DNA of 64,000 nucleotides, taken from contig CACVBU010000600.1 in assembly GCA_902728285.1 (NCBI GenBank), forward strand, positions 2,121,101 through 2,185,100. Direction: 5' to 3'. The DNA is from Clytia hemisphaerica (Eukaryota; Cnidaria; Hydrozoa; Leptothecata; Clytiidae). The translations under genes were made by a program, and so were the position numbers. A model generated the notes under the pieces. That model saw only the letters and a program-made list of their open reading frames with translations, had not been told where the DNA came from and ran no database searches. This document shows positions 35,685 to 47,209 of the stretch, piece after piece (within the stretch, counting starts at the first letter, position 1; every line of letters begins with the position of its first letter).

Positions 35685-36237
35685 TCACTGACTCTTTTTA
35701 CAAAGCATTGATGACTTTTTGTAAGTTGTGTTTTCAACGACGGGAATAAAAATACCGACTATGACGCTCATCCAAGATCTTGGATGGTCGTCATGGTTAC
35801 TTTTGTCTTCGCTGATTGCGCGATGAATAGAATCTCGATTCGTCGGCACAGCGTAAATATATGATTTTGAGCTGTGCTTTTCACAGTAAACTTTTGATGC
35901 TTCAGAAGCGGACCTCAAATCGCGACAGTCATTGTTGTAGCAAACTAAATCGGAATTTGTTGCGAACAAGAACTTCCTGTCTCCGTTATTGTTCATTTTA
36001 ATAGATTTTAGACACCCTCTGTCATCGTTGTAAACAACAACGGAGACTGGAAGAACTTTTTTATCGTCCAATTTCAGGTTGTTACGATTGTCACTGTCGC
36101 AAACAAAAGACCCACCGAGTTCTCTTCCGCAGTCGCAAACTTTCGGCTTTTTTCCGATTGTGGTATCCCTGCCCACAACTCTGACAGGATCCATAGCCCC
36201 TCTTGCTACCAGTCTTTTGAATATAATTCGATGCCAT
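35685..36237 (-). pseudogene. Cysteine-rich protein gene, frameshifted
   Basis: A minus-strand frame from 36194 encodes 169 residues with cysteine pairs (CDCGRELGGSFVC, LVCYNNDC, YCEKH), suggesting zinc binding. A better start lies upstream at 36237 in another frame. It begins MASNYIQK, follows a TTTCAG, and contains GSCQSCGQGYHNRKK, which looks like the missing first half of the same C-x2-C...C-x-C module. The two frames meet at a run of six A (minus strand, 36148-36153), so a single-base shift there separates them. It is either a pseudogene or a sequencing slip in a homopolymer. A truncated duplicate lies at 21473-21625. The family was not recognised; a transposon-borne gene is possible. 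Confidence 0.5.
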
Positions 36238-36469
36238 GTTCAGCTGAAACTACCCAACGCGACCTCTAGTTAAAATTACAACTTCTAAGTTACTTCAACT
36301 TCAAGAATTCAATGACCAGAACCAATTCTGCCCGGTCTGGGATTTGTGAACGTTTTCCTTTCTGACTGCTTTGCCTTACCAGTTGCCGGACCGCCCAAGG
36401 GTTTCCTTCGTCTGGTCTTGGAAATTGAAAACAAAAGGCCCACGTTTTTTTGTTTCGAAATTCACGGAC

Positions 36470-37830
36470 ACGCTGAGCACGGCAAGCACAGACTTTGAGG
36501 GTATATGACTAAACATCGTTTGATGAGCACGCTGAGCACGGCAAACACGGGATATGAAGGCACTGTGTGTTTGGGGGGGGGGGTTGTATGTGCCAAGTGT
36601 GTGTGAAGGGTGTATATGAGTAGGGTATAAAGGGTGTATATGAGTAGGGTGTAAAGTAAAGGTAGGGTGTAAGAATTTTCTTCGACATTTCAGTCACGCT
36701 GAGCACGGCAAGCACGGACTTCAAGGGGTATATGACTAAACATATTGTGTCGGACACGCTGAGCATGGCAAGCACGGACTGCGAGGGTGTATTACTAAAC
36801 ATCGTTTGATGAGCACGCTTAGTACGGCAAACACCCGATATGAAGACACTGTGTGTGGGGGGGGGGTGTATATGAGTAGGGTGTAAAGGGTGTGTATGAG
36901 TAGGGTGTAAAGTAAAGGTAGGGTGTAAGAATTTTCTTCGACAATTCAGACACGCTGCAATAAGGGTCATAATATATTGGCACTTTTGGCTAATTTACAA
37001 TTTTTCGAAAATTGAAGTTCGAGCGAGAATGTCAATTTTTAGGCCTTCAACTTGATTTCATCAAGTATTTCGATCTGGGAGGGATTTATGGGTTTCTAGG
37101 CTATATTTCAAGCCCTACTAGACCATTTTTGAACTTTTGGATCCTCAGACCCTAAGGTCCTAAGTCTTAAGTCTAGCGTTAAAACTCAGAGTTAAAACTC
37201 TACCCTTCGAACCTACTTTAGAGCACTTACAAATCGATTGTGGTTTCAAAACACCCCGGTGAATTTCCCTTTTGTGCCAAATATTTTGTCCCTGATTGTG
37301 AGCACGGCAAGCACGGACTTCAAGGGTATATGACTAAACATATTGTGTCGGACACGCTGAGCACGGCAAGCACGGACTGCGAGGGTGTATTACTAAACAT
37401 CGTTTGATGAGCACGCTGAGCACGGCAAACACGGGATATGAAGACACTGTGTGTGTGGGGGGTGTATGTGCCAAGTGTGTGTGAAGGGTGTATATGAGTA
37501 GGGTGTAAAGTAAAGGTAGGGTGTAAGAATTTTCTTCGACAATTCAGACACGCTGAGCACGGAAAGCACGGACTTCAAGGGTATATGACTAAACATATTG
37601 TGTCGGACACGCTGAGCACGACAAGCACGGACTGCGAGGGTGTATTACTAAACATCGTTTGATGAGCACGCTGAGCACTGCAAACACGGGATATGAAGAC
37701 ACTGTGTGTGGGGGGGGGGGTGTATGTGCCAAGTGTGTGTGAAGGGTGTATATGAGTAGGGTATAAAGGGTGTATATGAGTAGGGTGTAAAGTAAAGGTA
37801 TGGTGTAAGAATTTTCCCTGTACAGCGTGC
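36470..37830. repeat. Compound minisatellite, GCTGAGCACGGCAAGCACGG modules
   Basis: Modules GCTGAGCACGGCAAGCACGG, GGGTATATGACTAAACAT, GTGTGTGGGGGGG and GGGTGTAAAGTAAAGGTAGG recur in about six blocks. A unique stretch lies at 36960-37290. Read on the minus strand it is the same type of repeat as 30425-30975. The 67-153 codon frames come from the repeat. Confidence 0.85.
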
Positions 37831-37959
37831 CTCTAAATCAAAAGAATCTTTTTTATGTCTTTTGTAGTAGTATTTCATTTGTCGTTTTGCCAGATAATTT
37901 AAAGGTTGCTCAAACTAATGATACCCTTTGGATAGGAGTTATGTCCAGTACTATGACAT

Positions 37960-38230
37960 ATTACAGCTGGCAGCCAGCGGCAGTATCCCACACAAGTTAT
38001 CTCCATAATGTGATCTCAGACTTAGTTTTAAAACGCAATTTTATAAATGGTTATGTTAATATAACGTTAATAACGAAGTTGAAAGTCGTTCTCGGTAAAA
38101 TTCTCGGAAAAATGACAAATTCTCGATAAACACTCACAAAGATGAATTATGGCAGCACACCATCCCACCTATTATCTCTATAATATGATCTCAGACTTAG
38201 TTTTAAAAACAAAATTATATCAATAAACAC
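37960..38230. repeat. Diverged duplicate ATGATCTCAGACTTAGTTTT
   Basis: A segment around 37985-38050 and another at 38160-38225 share TATCTCxATAATxTGATCTC and AGACTTAGTTTTAAAA. They are diverged direct copies. The 100-codon frame at 37827 overlaps the first and has no recognisable domain. Confidence 0.5.
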
Positions 38231-38609
38231 CTCCTTAAGACAACTTACAGATGGAAACTCCGTGAAAAAACGACCGAAATATAACGCACGTTTCTGATCA
38301 GAATCCCAGCGCGCTATCCGTTGAGCCAATCTGGCATATCAAATCACAAAATTTGGAAATACTTATAGAATGACAAAAAAGACGGGGGTAATGTTATTAT
38401 AATATGGGCAAAATTGCCCCTTTTTTAACCTGACTGAAATTCGAGCCGTTACTAGCAACCCTGCGGGGCCCAAGGCGCCGAGTATGCACCCGGCACAGTG
38501 ACAAGCCGTTACTAGCAACCATTACCTAAGCAATTCCATACAACAAAACCCCCGGAAGATTTAAAATGTCGGAATGATCACTATACAAGAGTTTTTTCCG
38601 TTTTGCTCG

Positions 38610-41600
38610 TGCAGCGAGCAGCAAATTTCATGAAAAAAAGATCGAAATATAACACACGTGGCCTGGCTATTTTGGCACGTGGTGCTATGGGGTATATAGG
38701 CATATAGTGCTATGGGGTATATAGGTATATAGGTATATGTACCCACGAAATCCGTGCTAACGGCAGATTTCGTCCAACGGTTTTGCTCGTGCAGCCAGCA
38801 GCAAATTTCGTGAAAAAAAGAACGAATTATAAAACACGTGGCCTGGCTATTTTGGCACGTGGTGCTATGGGGTATATAGGTATATAGCTATATGTACCCC
38901 ACGAAATCCGTGCCAACGGCAGACTTCGTCCAACGGTTTTGCTCGTGCAGCCAGCAGCAAATTTCGTGAAAAAAAGAACGAAATATAACACACGTGTCCT
39001 GGCTATTTTGGCACGTGGTGCTATGGGGTATATAGGTATATAGGTATATGTACCCACGAAATCCGTGCCAACGGCAGATTTCGTCCAACGGTTTTGCTCG
39101 TGCAGCCAGCAGCAAATTTCGTGAAAAAAAGAACGAATTATAACACACGTGGCCTGGCTATTTTGGCACGTGGTGCTATGGGGTATATAAGTATATAGGT
39201 ATATGTACCCCACGAAATCCGTGCCAACGGCAGACTTCGTCCAACGGTTTTGCTCGTGCAGCCAGCAGCAAATTTCGTGAAAAAAAGAACGAAATATAAC
39301 ACACGTGTCCTGGCTATTTTGGCACGAGGTGCTATGGGGTATATAGGTATATAGATATATGTACCCCACGAAATCCGTGCCAACGGCAGATTTCGTCCAA
39401 CGGTTTTGCTCGTGCAGCCAGCAGCAAATTTCGTGAAAAAAAAGAACGAAATATAACACACGTGGCCTGGCTATTTTGGCACGTGGTGCTATGGGGTATA
39501 TAGGTATATAGCTATATGTACCCCACGAAATCCGTGCCAACGGCAGACTTCGTCCAACGGTTTTGCTCGTGCAGCCAGCAGCAAATTTCGTGAAAAAAAG
39601 AATGAAATATAACAGACGTGTCCTGGCTATTTTGGCACGTGGTGCTATGGGGTATATAGGTATATAGGTATATGTACCCCACGAAATCCGTGCCAACGGC
39701 AGACTTCGTCCAACGGTTTTGCTCGTGCAGCCAGCAGCAAATTTCGTGAAAAAAGAACGAAATATAACAGACGTGTCCTGGCTATTTTGGCACGTGGTGC
39801 TATGGGGTATATAGGTATATAGGTATATGTACCCCACGAAATCCGTGCCAACGGCAGACTTCGTCCAACGGTTTTGCTCGTGCAGCCAGCAGCAAATTTC
39901 GTGAAAAAAAGAACGAATTATAACACACGTGGCCTGGCTATTTTGGCACGTGGTGCTATGGGGTATATAGGTATATAGGTATATGTACCCAACGAAATCT
40001 GTGCCAATGGCAGACTTCGTCCAACGGTTTTGCTCGTGCAGCCAGCAGCAAATTTCGTGAAAAAAAGAACGAAATATAACACACATGTCCTGGCTATTTT
40101 GGCACGAGGTGCTATGGGGTATATAGGTATATAGCTATATGTACCCCACGAAATCCGTGCCAACGGCAGATTTCGTCCAACAGTTTTGCTCGTGCAGCCA
40201 GCAGCAAATTTCGTGAAAAAAAAGAACGAAATATAACACACCTGTCCTGGCTATTTTAGCACGTGGTGCTATGGGGTATATAGGTATATAGGTATATGTA
40301 CCCCACGAAATCCGTGCCAACGGCAGACTTCGTCCACGGTTTTGCTCGTGCAGCCAGCAGCAAATTTCGTGGGAAAAAAAGAACGAAATATAACACACGT
40401 GTCCTGGCTATTTTGGCACGTGGTGCTATGGGGTATATAGGTATATGTACCCCACGAAATCCGTGCCAACGGCAGACTTCGTCCAACGGTTTTGCTCGTG
40501 CAGCCAGCAGCAAATTTCGTGAAAAAAAGAACGAAATATAACACACCTGTCCTGGCTATTTTAGCACGTGGTGCTATGGGGTATATAGGTATATAGGTAT
40601 ATGTACCCCACGAAATCCGTGCCAACGGCAGACTTCGTCCAACGGTTTTGCTCGTGCAGCCAGCAGCAAATTTCGTGAAAAAAAGAACGAAATATAACAC
40701 ACGTGTCCTGGCTATTTTGGCACGTGGTGCTATGGGTATATAGGTATATAGGTATATGTACCCCACGAAATCCGTGCCAACGGCAGACTTCGTCCAACGG
40801 TTTTGCTCGTGCAGCCAGCAGCAAATTTCGTGAAAAAAAGAACGAATTATAACACACGTGGCCTGGCTATTTTGGCACGTGGTGCTATGGGGTATATAGG
40901 TATATAGCTATATGTACCCCACGAAATCCGTGCCAACGGCAGACTTCGTCCAACGGTTTGGCTCGTGCAGCCAGCAGCAAATTTCGTGAAAAAAAGAATG
41001 AAATATAACAGACGTGTCCTGGCTATTTTGGCACGTGGTGCTATGGGGTATATAGGTATATAGGTATATGTACCCCACGAAATCCGTGCCAACGGCAGAC
41101 TTCGTCCAACGGTTTTGCTCGTGCAGCCAGCAGCAAATTTCGTGAAAAAAGAACGAAATATAACACACGTGTCCTGGCTATTTTGGCACGTGGTGCTATG
41201 GGGTATATAGGTATATAGGTATATGTACCCAACGAAATCCGTGCCAACGGCAGACTTCGTCCAACGGTTTTGCTCGTGCAGCCAGCAGCAAATTTCGTGA
41301 AAAAAAAAGAACGAAATATAACACACGTGTCCTGGCTATTTTAGCACGTGGTGCTATGGGGTATATAGGTATATAGGTATATGTACCCCACGAAATCCGT
41401 GCCAACGGCAGACTTCGTCCAACGGTTTTGCTCGTGCAGCCAGCAGCAAATTTCGTGAAAAAAAGAACGAATTATAACACACGTGTCCTGGCTATTTTGG
41501 CACGTGGTGCTATGGGGTATATAGGTATATAGGTATATGTACCCCACGAAATCCGTGCCAACGGCAGACTTCGTCCAACGGTTTTGCTCGTGCAGCCAGC

Positions 41601-41925
41601 AGCAAATTTCGTGAAAAAAAGAACGAATTATAACACACGTGGCCTGGCTATTTTGGCACGTGGTGCTATGGGGTATATAGGTATATAGGTATATGTACCC
41701 CACGAAATCCGTGCCAACGGCAGACTTCGTCCAACGGTTTTGCTCGTGCAGCCAGCAGCAAATTTCGTGAAAAAAGAACGAATTATAACACACGTGTCCT
41801 GGCTATTTTAGCACGTGGTGCTATGGGGTATATAGGTATATAGGTATATGTACCCCACGAAATCCGTGCCAACGGCAGACTTCGTCCAACGGTTTTGCTC
41901 GTGCAGCCAGCAGCAAATTTCGTGG
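38610..41925. repeat. 155-bp satellite, about 21 tandem copies
   Basis: Units of 155-157 bp contain CTGGCTATTTTGGCACGTGG, GGTATATAGGTATATATGT-type runs, CCACGAAATCCGTGCCAACG, TTCGTCCAACGGTTTTGCTC and GTGCAGCCAGCAGCAAATTT. Copies are about 95% alike and the first has an extra 25-bp block. Two of three minus-strand frames lack stops, giving apparent frames of up to 419 codons. Their sequence is only the repeat translated, sliding between frames when a unit is 155 or 157 bp. Confidence 0.95.
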
Positions 41926-41929
41926 GAAA

Positions 41930-44195
41930 AAATGAAAAAGATTTTACATTCAAATTCGAGCATTGATTTTTAAACAAAAGGCTCATTGTTTTTTGTAATT
42001 TATTATCCGAAGTTTTGACATAAATTATATATTTGTTTCTTACCTCAAGCATAATTAACATTTTTTTCGAAACAATTAAACTATTTGTTACCTAGGTAAC
42101 AATAAAAATAGAAGTCAATTACACTTGTTTGCTTCGATTTGCTCCTATCATCTTGACACCTTTCTGAAGATTGCTAACTTTTTTGACGTCACTCAGTAAT
42201 TATCATGTTTGTCGAGTTGACTTGGAACACGTGGTGAGCAGCAGCTGAGCTAGCCAGTACCTTCCCACAAACCAATTTTTTTCTTTGTTTTATGGTCAGT
42301 TAAGTCGCGATAAAAAAGCGGTTTCCGTCTGACAGGCTACAGCTGAGCAGGATACAAAAAATTTAGACGGGTTGTGAACATTCCCAAAAATTTGGCTCTA
42401 TAATGATTTAACTTTTTCGTTCTTACTGTCCGTAAATTCACCTATCCGGTCAAGATTTTAAGTTATTGATATGTGTCTTAACGATCGATTACCTGGAAAT
42501 GTTTTTTTCATTTTCAATTGAATTTAAAATGACGACGTTTTAAGTTTCAGCCGTTGAAAATTTTATTTCATTCATTATTATATTATTGGTGTAATAATTG
42601 GGAAATTAGAACGGGGACTTCAAAGAATATTTTTTTACGCTGTCATCTTGTTAAATTTCAATTGTTATAATTGATCATTCTTTTAATGCATTGCCGAAAA
42701 TAATTGTCGATCGGCCCTGTTTTTAAAGGATAAATGTGACAATATAAACACGGGTGAAAGAAGGACCGTAATGTTGTACGACTCAAATTCTTAACAATAA
42801 AATTCGGATGAGGACCCATAGCATAATCTGTTATAAAGGATCTCAATACTAATTTTTTTTGTAACATAGTATTTACATTGATAAAAAAGATAATACAACT
42901 TAATTTTGCTACTATTGATGATAAAGTAAATATTCTCTAAACTAAAAATATTCACAGGAGTAAGAACCTAACTCCTTGTGAATAAAACCCATCTGACCGG
43001 CATCTATATTTTAACCGCTGATAGGATTCGGTTAAAAATTGGGAAGCTGTCATTAAATATACCCAAAAAAAGATCTTCACGATTTTCACCACGTGCAGAA
43101 AAACAAATCTATTTATCTAATTTTCGTCAGCGGTAGCAAGAAAAAACCCAATCAACCGACCCCTTTTTAACAAATTTAAAAGCACATCAAAATATCATGT
43201 ATGAATGTAGTATACTGTACACGTTGTTTTTTTACAAGAACAAAGTATATAAGTACAGGAGTCTTGGGAAACTCTAAAGCATGTAAATCCTTAGTAAATA
43301 ACATAATAAAAATACTCATAAATGCCAAAAATAAGAATATTTTTTAGGCTCAAATGCATAGGCTCTTATTTAGTTCTTATAAAAACGTGTAAAAATCTTA
43401 AAAGAAACAAAAGAATTAAAACACACAAATATCATACATAGCAAAAGCAAAAAATCACATCCATCCGAAATCACAAATTTTTTATCAATCAATTAAGTGA
43501 TGTATTAATTGTGTAATGTATTCGATTTGAGTAATTAATTATTGAAAAGCCAATTAATTTAATTAATTAATTCATCCACTAATTAATGAAAAGCCCGAAA
43601 AATTAATTTCTTTGTTAAGTCTGTTAAGTAAAATCAAACTAAATATGGCAGCATGACATGAATGTAGGACCAGCACACTCCTCATTAGAAATACTACCAT
43701 CACAGTCTAGCGTTTTATTCGTTTATTACCGTTCATATATAAATATTTTGTTTCGTAAATATCGAAGTAGAACCATTGATCGCGATGAAAAAATTCGTTT
43801 TTGAATAACCAGTCAAGTTGGTAAATTCGTTTTTTCCAACGTGGATTTTTTACATGTGATGACAGAAACCACGCCAAATATAACATTGGTGGGCATCCAT
43901 TTCCTGGAAATAAAGCAAATAAATATTATTCAATTGAATTGAATTGCATTTTAATTGATTTAAGAGTTAGCCTATACATAGTAGACTAAGCAGTAGCGAA
44001 AAATAAAATCGACGTCGACATTACTTCACGTCGAAAAATCGTCAAAATGGAACTATCACCAAGGAGCAATACAAAACTATTGGTTTTTGGTGAGGTAATC
44101 AAAAAACCATAAAAACTCGCGAGAAACTATTTCAGTGGCGGGGGTCTGAAATTTACACCGGGGGAGTGTTTAATACTATGTAAGGAAGTATGTTT
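41930..44195. other. AT-rich stretch, no firm gene
   Basis: It contains an extremely AT-rich part around 43480-43600 made of TTAATTAATT words. A minus-strand open stretch of 64 codons without an early start (43909-43716) follows a TTTATTTCCAG acceptor-like site, but its frame does not join the candidate exon at 44311. Confidence 0.4.
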
Positions 44196-44198
44196 TAC

Positions 44199-44311
44199 CT
44201 GAAAAAAAACAGATACAAAATCAAAAGTATCACAATCGCCATAAAGACTCGAAAAGAATTTTCTTCGAATAAACTTCGGCCAAAGTGCAATTTTGAAAAA
44301 ACAGTCGCCAT
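44199..44311 (-). CDS. Possible first exon of a membrane protein
   Basis: From the ATG at 44311 the minus strand encodes MATVFSKLHFGRSLF followed by a strongly hydrophobic run, VFMAIVILLILYLFFF, then a donor AG|GTAAAA. This would be an N-terminal membrane anchor of type II topology. No downstream exon with matching phase was secured. A second frame at the same place is also open from 44348. It faces the candidate exon at 44641 head to head. Confidence 0.3.
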
Positions 44312-44640
44312 CAAATTCTTTCAACATGTTTGATCTTTTTCTTTTCACTTCACTCTCAATTTACAACAGAAATCTTTTTTCACGACAATTACCATAAAAG
44401 GCATGAAAAGATTCGAGATTTCTCTTTCGTTTTCGGCTTTTTGTCGTATGTCGTTTGATTGACGTTTGTTTTAACACTTTTATTTTCGTTAGTTATAATT
44501 TTTGATTGACGGCTTCATATTATGGAGATAAAAGGAAGAGAGATGTTTACGAACTGTGCAGCTGGCTGCCAGAGGATAAATGTCATAGTACTGGACATGA
44601 ATGTTGGATAGATAAACAAAAAGAAACAAGTTGCAAAATA

Positions 44641-44716
44641 ATGAGCAAAAATGTTAAATTATTAACTCTCTGTTTAGTTTTTTTTTCCAAAATTTCGTCC
44701 CCTCTCAGAACTTCAG
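44641..44716 (+). CDS. Possible first exon encoding a signal peptide
   Basis: The ATG at 44641 opens MSKNVKLLTLCLVFFSK, a basic start and a hydrophobic core like a signal peptide, followed by a strong donor, TCAG|GTAAGT at 44717. The frame is also open upstream to an ATG at 44506. No second exon was recognised. If real, it encodes a secreted or membrane protein starting about 330 bp from the divergent minus-strand candidate. Confidence 0.35.
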
Positions 44717-45451
44717 GTAAGTGTGTTGGCGTATATTGTTTGGATTATGTTTGGATATGTATGTTTGCCAAACTACGTCAACCAGAAGCGGTTGTCATCC
44801 TTTTTTTTCTCTTTCTTTACTTTCTGTTTTGAGAGGAAAGAAAAGCATTTCATAAAAGCAACATCCTCGTGCACGTACTTTCAGATGCTTCAATTTTCAA
44901 TTACATGGTATACTACGCAAACCTAAGTGTAGTGCAAATATGTCACAAATTAGTTTTGTATTCACGGAAAAACAAGGATATTTCTTTACTAGTGAAATTT
45001 TTTGAAGGGTATTAAATAGTTTTGAGTCATTCATCTTTCAATTCATATTGCTAACTAAAATCTTTTAATGAGATTTGAGGTAGTCAGAATTTGGCTTTGA
45101 TTAATCTGGTAATTTATGTCATGAAGGAGCCCAAACTTCACAATCATAAAAAAGTGGACATTTACGTTCACACACGTTTTTTCAATTCACGCATTCACTT
45201 TATTTTTTATTTTCACGCATTCACGCAACCAAAAAAGCCCATTCACACATTCACACAAACATTATTGGTAAAATAGGATGAAAAATCTCATCCTATTTAA
45301 TTCTCAAAAATCTTTTGGCGCATTGTTAAGAATTCGTAAAAGTCATCATGCATAAAGTAACTCCCTTGTCGAGATGCGTGATAAACCAAACCAAATACAA
45401 GCACAGAAATGTTCTCTGAAGATCAACTAATTGATTACTAGTAAGTAAGTA

Positions 45452-45806
45452 CTTATCGGCCCTTTTTACGCCACCCCTTATTGGCGTTATTTTTAGGCTA
45501 TTGGCGTAATAAGGGCCGGCATTAAAAGGGCCGGTGTAAAAAGGGCCAAAATTTAGCAAATATTAATTAAAGTGGTGTTAATTTTTGACCATTTTTTGCT
45601 ATTTAGAGGATTTTAGGCTTAGGTTCAACAGTTTTCTACTGAAAAGTGATATTTTAATGTAAATTGAATGGGAATAAAAAAGCTTAAAAAGCTACTCCAA
45701 CAAATTTTGGCGTTATTTACAGCCCTAATTGGTGTAAACCCAAAATCACGTCGGCGTAAAAGGGACTGGCGTTAAATTAGGGGTGGCGTAAAAAGAGCCG
45801 ATAAGG
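45452..45806. mobile_element. MITE with CTTATCGGCCC ends
   Basis: The left end CTTATCGGCCCTTTTTACGC is mirrored by GGCGTAAAAAGAGCCGATAAG on the right. GGCGTAA and AAGGGCC words recur inside. It shares the CTTATCGG tip with the MITE at 57563. Confidence 0.75.
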
Positions 45807-45814
45807 TAAGTAAG

Positions 45815-46010
45815 TTTCGAGCACAGTCGATTGCGACCCGAAGCTCCCTTTTCGTATAGCTGTCTACCCGAAGGTAGAGGAGGGCGCTACTCCTTTCCCT
45901 GGATTTCTCCACTTATTCTTGATCCGTCTCTTAATTGCTGAGCATCAAGCAGAGGCCTCAAGTACCATTTTGGGAATCTTTAGTATGAGCCGGCTGGAGA
46001 TCGAAACTTT
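45815..46010. repeat. Degenerate dispersed repeat of SINE type
   Basis: The text GGTAGAGGAGGGCGCTACTC, CCCTGGATTTCTCC, GCATCAAGCAGAGGC and ATGAGCCGGCTGGAGATCG resembles a non-coding repeat common in marine invertebrate genomes. This match is from memory and only approximate. A B-box-like GTTTCGATCTCC lies on the minus strand near the right end. Confidence 0.4.
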
Positions 46011-46037
46011 CTGTTTTTCGCTAAGTCTTTGGTCTTT

Positions 46038-46200
46038 CCGGACTAAAGAGACCCAATTTTCCGTCCTCCAACAGAAATTTGGCAAAATTCCACAATTCCA
46101 TCCAGATTTTAGTCAAATTCAACCATTCCAGACGAAAAAAGTCGATTCCACTCCCCCGCCAACCGTCAACCTCCTCTTGACACAGACTGACCCCCTCCTT
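46038..46200. repeat. Diverged relative of the MITE at 46856
   Basis: The stretch TCCGTCCTCCAACAG...CGATTCCACTCCCCCGCC parallels 47080-47190 of the TTCCGCAATTCCG-rich element. It is an old partial copy. The 113-codon frame covering it is not regarded as a gene. Confidence 0.5.
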
Positions 46201-46855
46201 AGACCATCCTACAATGAAATTCGAGCCTCAATCAAAAAGAGAAAGGAATTTTATACGTGATATAACCGTATGTTTGCATAATTGTAATTTTCAAATGCAC
46301 CACTGCAATGACTTTATGCAAAAACGAATATACGAAATTATGCAACTTTTCTGTTTTTGTTCCATCCAATACGTCACTTTTTCTATTGTTTAATATGATC
46401 GTCTCATGACAGATTTCAGAAAGAGCAGCATTCATTTATTATTTGTTGTTGTGCTTTCGATGACAAAGTTTGAGAGAGAAATATTGACAAGCCTGTACTA
46501 GAGGGTATGTTTGTACGTGTGTGGATTTGAGGGTATTCAATTTTTGACGATATTTTTTTGTCAAAAATTGAATTTCGATTTTAACTGTACTGTCAAAACA
46601 AACTGGGAAATCAGGCAAAATATTCTTTGGGAAATTAAGAGCACATGGACTGCTGTAACTAACTTTTTATGTTTATTTTAGTGGAAAATGGTTTGTTTTA
46701 TTTGTTGGAAATGTTATGTATTGCTTGTTTGTAGTTTAGTCAGTGTTTGAGGTAAGTTTCTGCCTCCTTATTCTTTAGTATGACGGTAAATTAAGGGTGA
46801 GGACTGGAGGCTTGTCGGCCGTCATCGACCATCACCGCAACCCAAGTTAAAGCTG

Positions 46856-47208
46856 ATGAGGGGGGGGGTTTCAGGGGGTACCCGATTCCGCAATTCCGCC
46901 AATTTTTTCTCCAATTTCCGTCAAACCGTCTTAAATTGAACCAAAATTCCGTCACCGAAAATTCCTTTGAAATTCAATATTTTTGCCGAAAATTCCGCAA
47001 ATTTGGAATATCTTTTACCAATTCCGAAATTCCGCAAATTTTTTTGCTAAATTCCGTTTTTCCGCACTAAAATTGTCTAATTTTCCGTCTCCGTCAGAGA
47101 ACCCAATTTCCGCAATTCCGTCTAAATTTTCGCCAAATTCCGCCACTCCGTCCGAAAAAAGGGCCGATTCCGCTCCTCCGCCAAACGTGAAACCCCCCCT
47201 TATGATAA
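46856..47208. mobile_element. AATTCCGCC-rich element with GGGGGGTTTCA ends
   Basis: The ends AGGGGGGGGGTTTCA and TGAAACCCCCCCTT are inverted. The body repeats AATTCCG(T/C) words many times, so long frames such as that from 46983 arise by composition. Confidence 0.6.
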
Positions 47209-47209
47209 G

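Noticed and set aside
36509-37878. Frames of 67-153 codons rich in YTPF and HTHP
   Set aside because: These are minisatellite translations repeated block by block.
38827-40086. 419-codon minus-strand open frame
   Set aside because: It is the 155-bp satellite translated. Overlapping frames are equally open and the peptide is a repeat with no domain.
43716-43909. Minus-strand 64-codon open stretch after TTTATTTCCAG
   Set aside because: Its phase does not fit the nearby candidate exon, and the length is within chance for the window.
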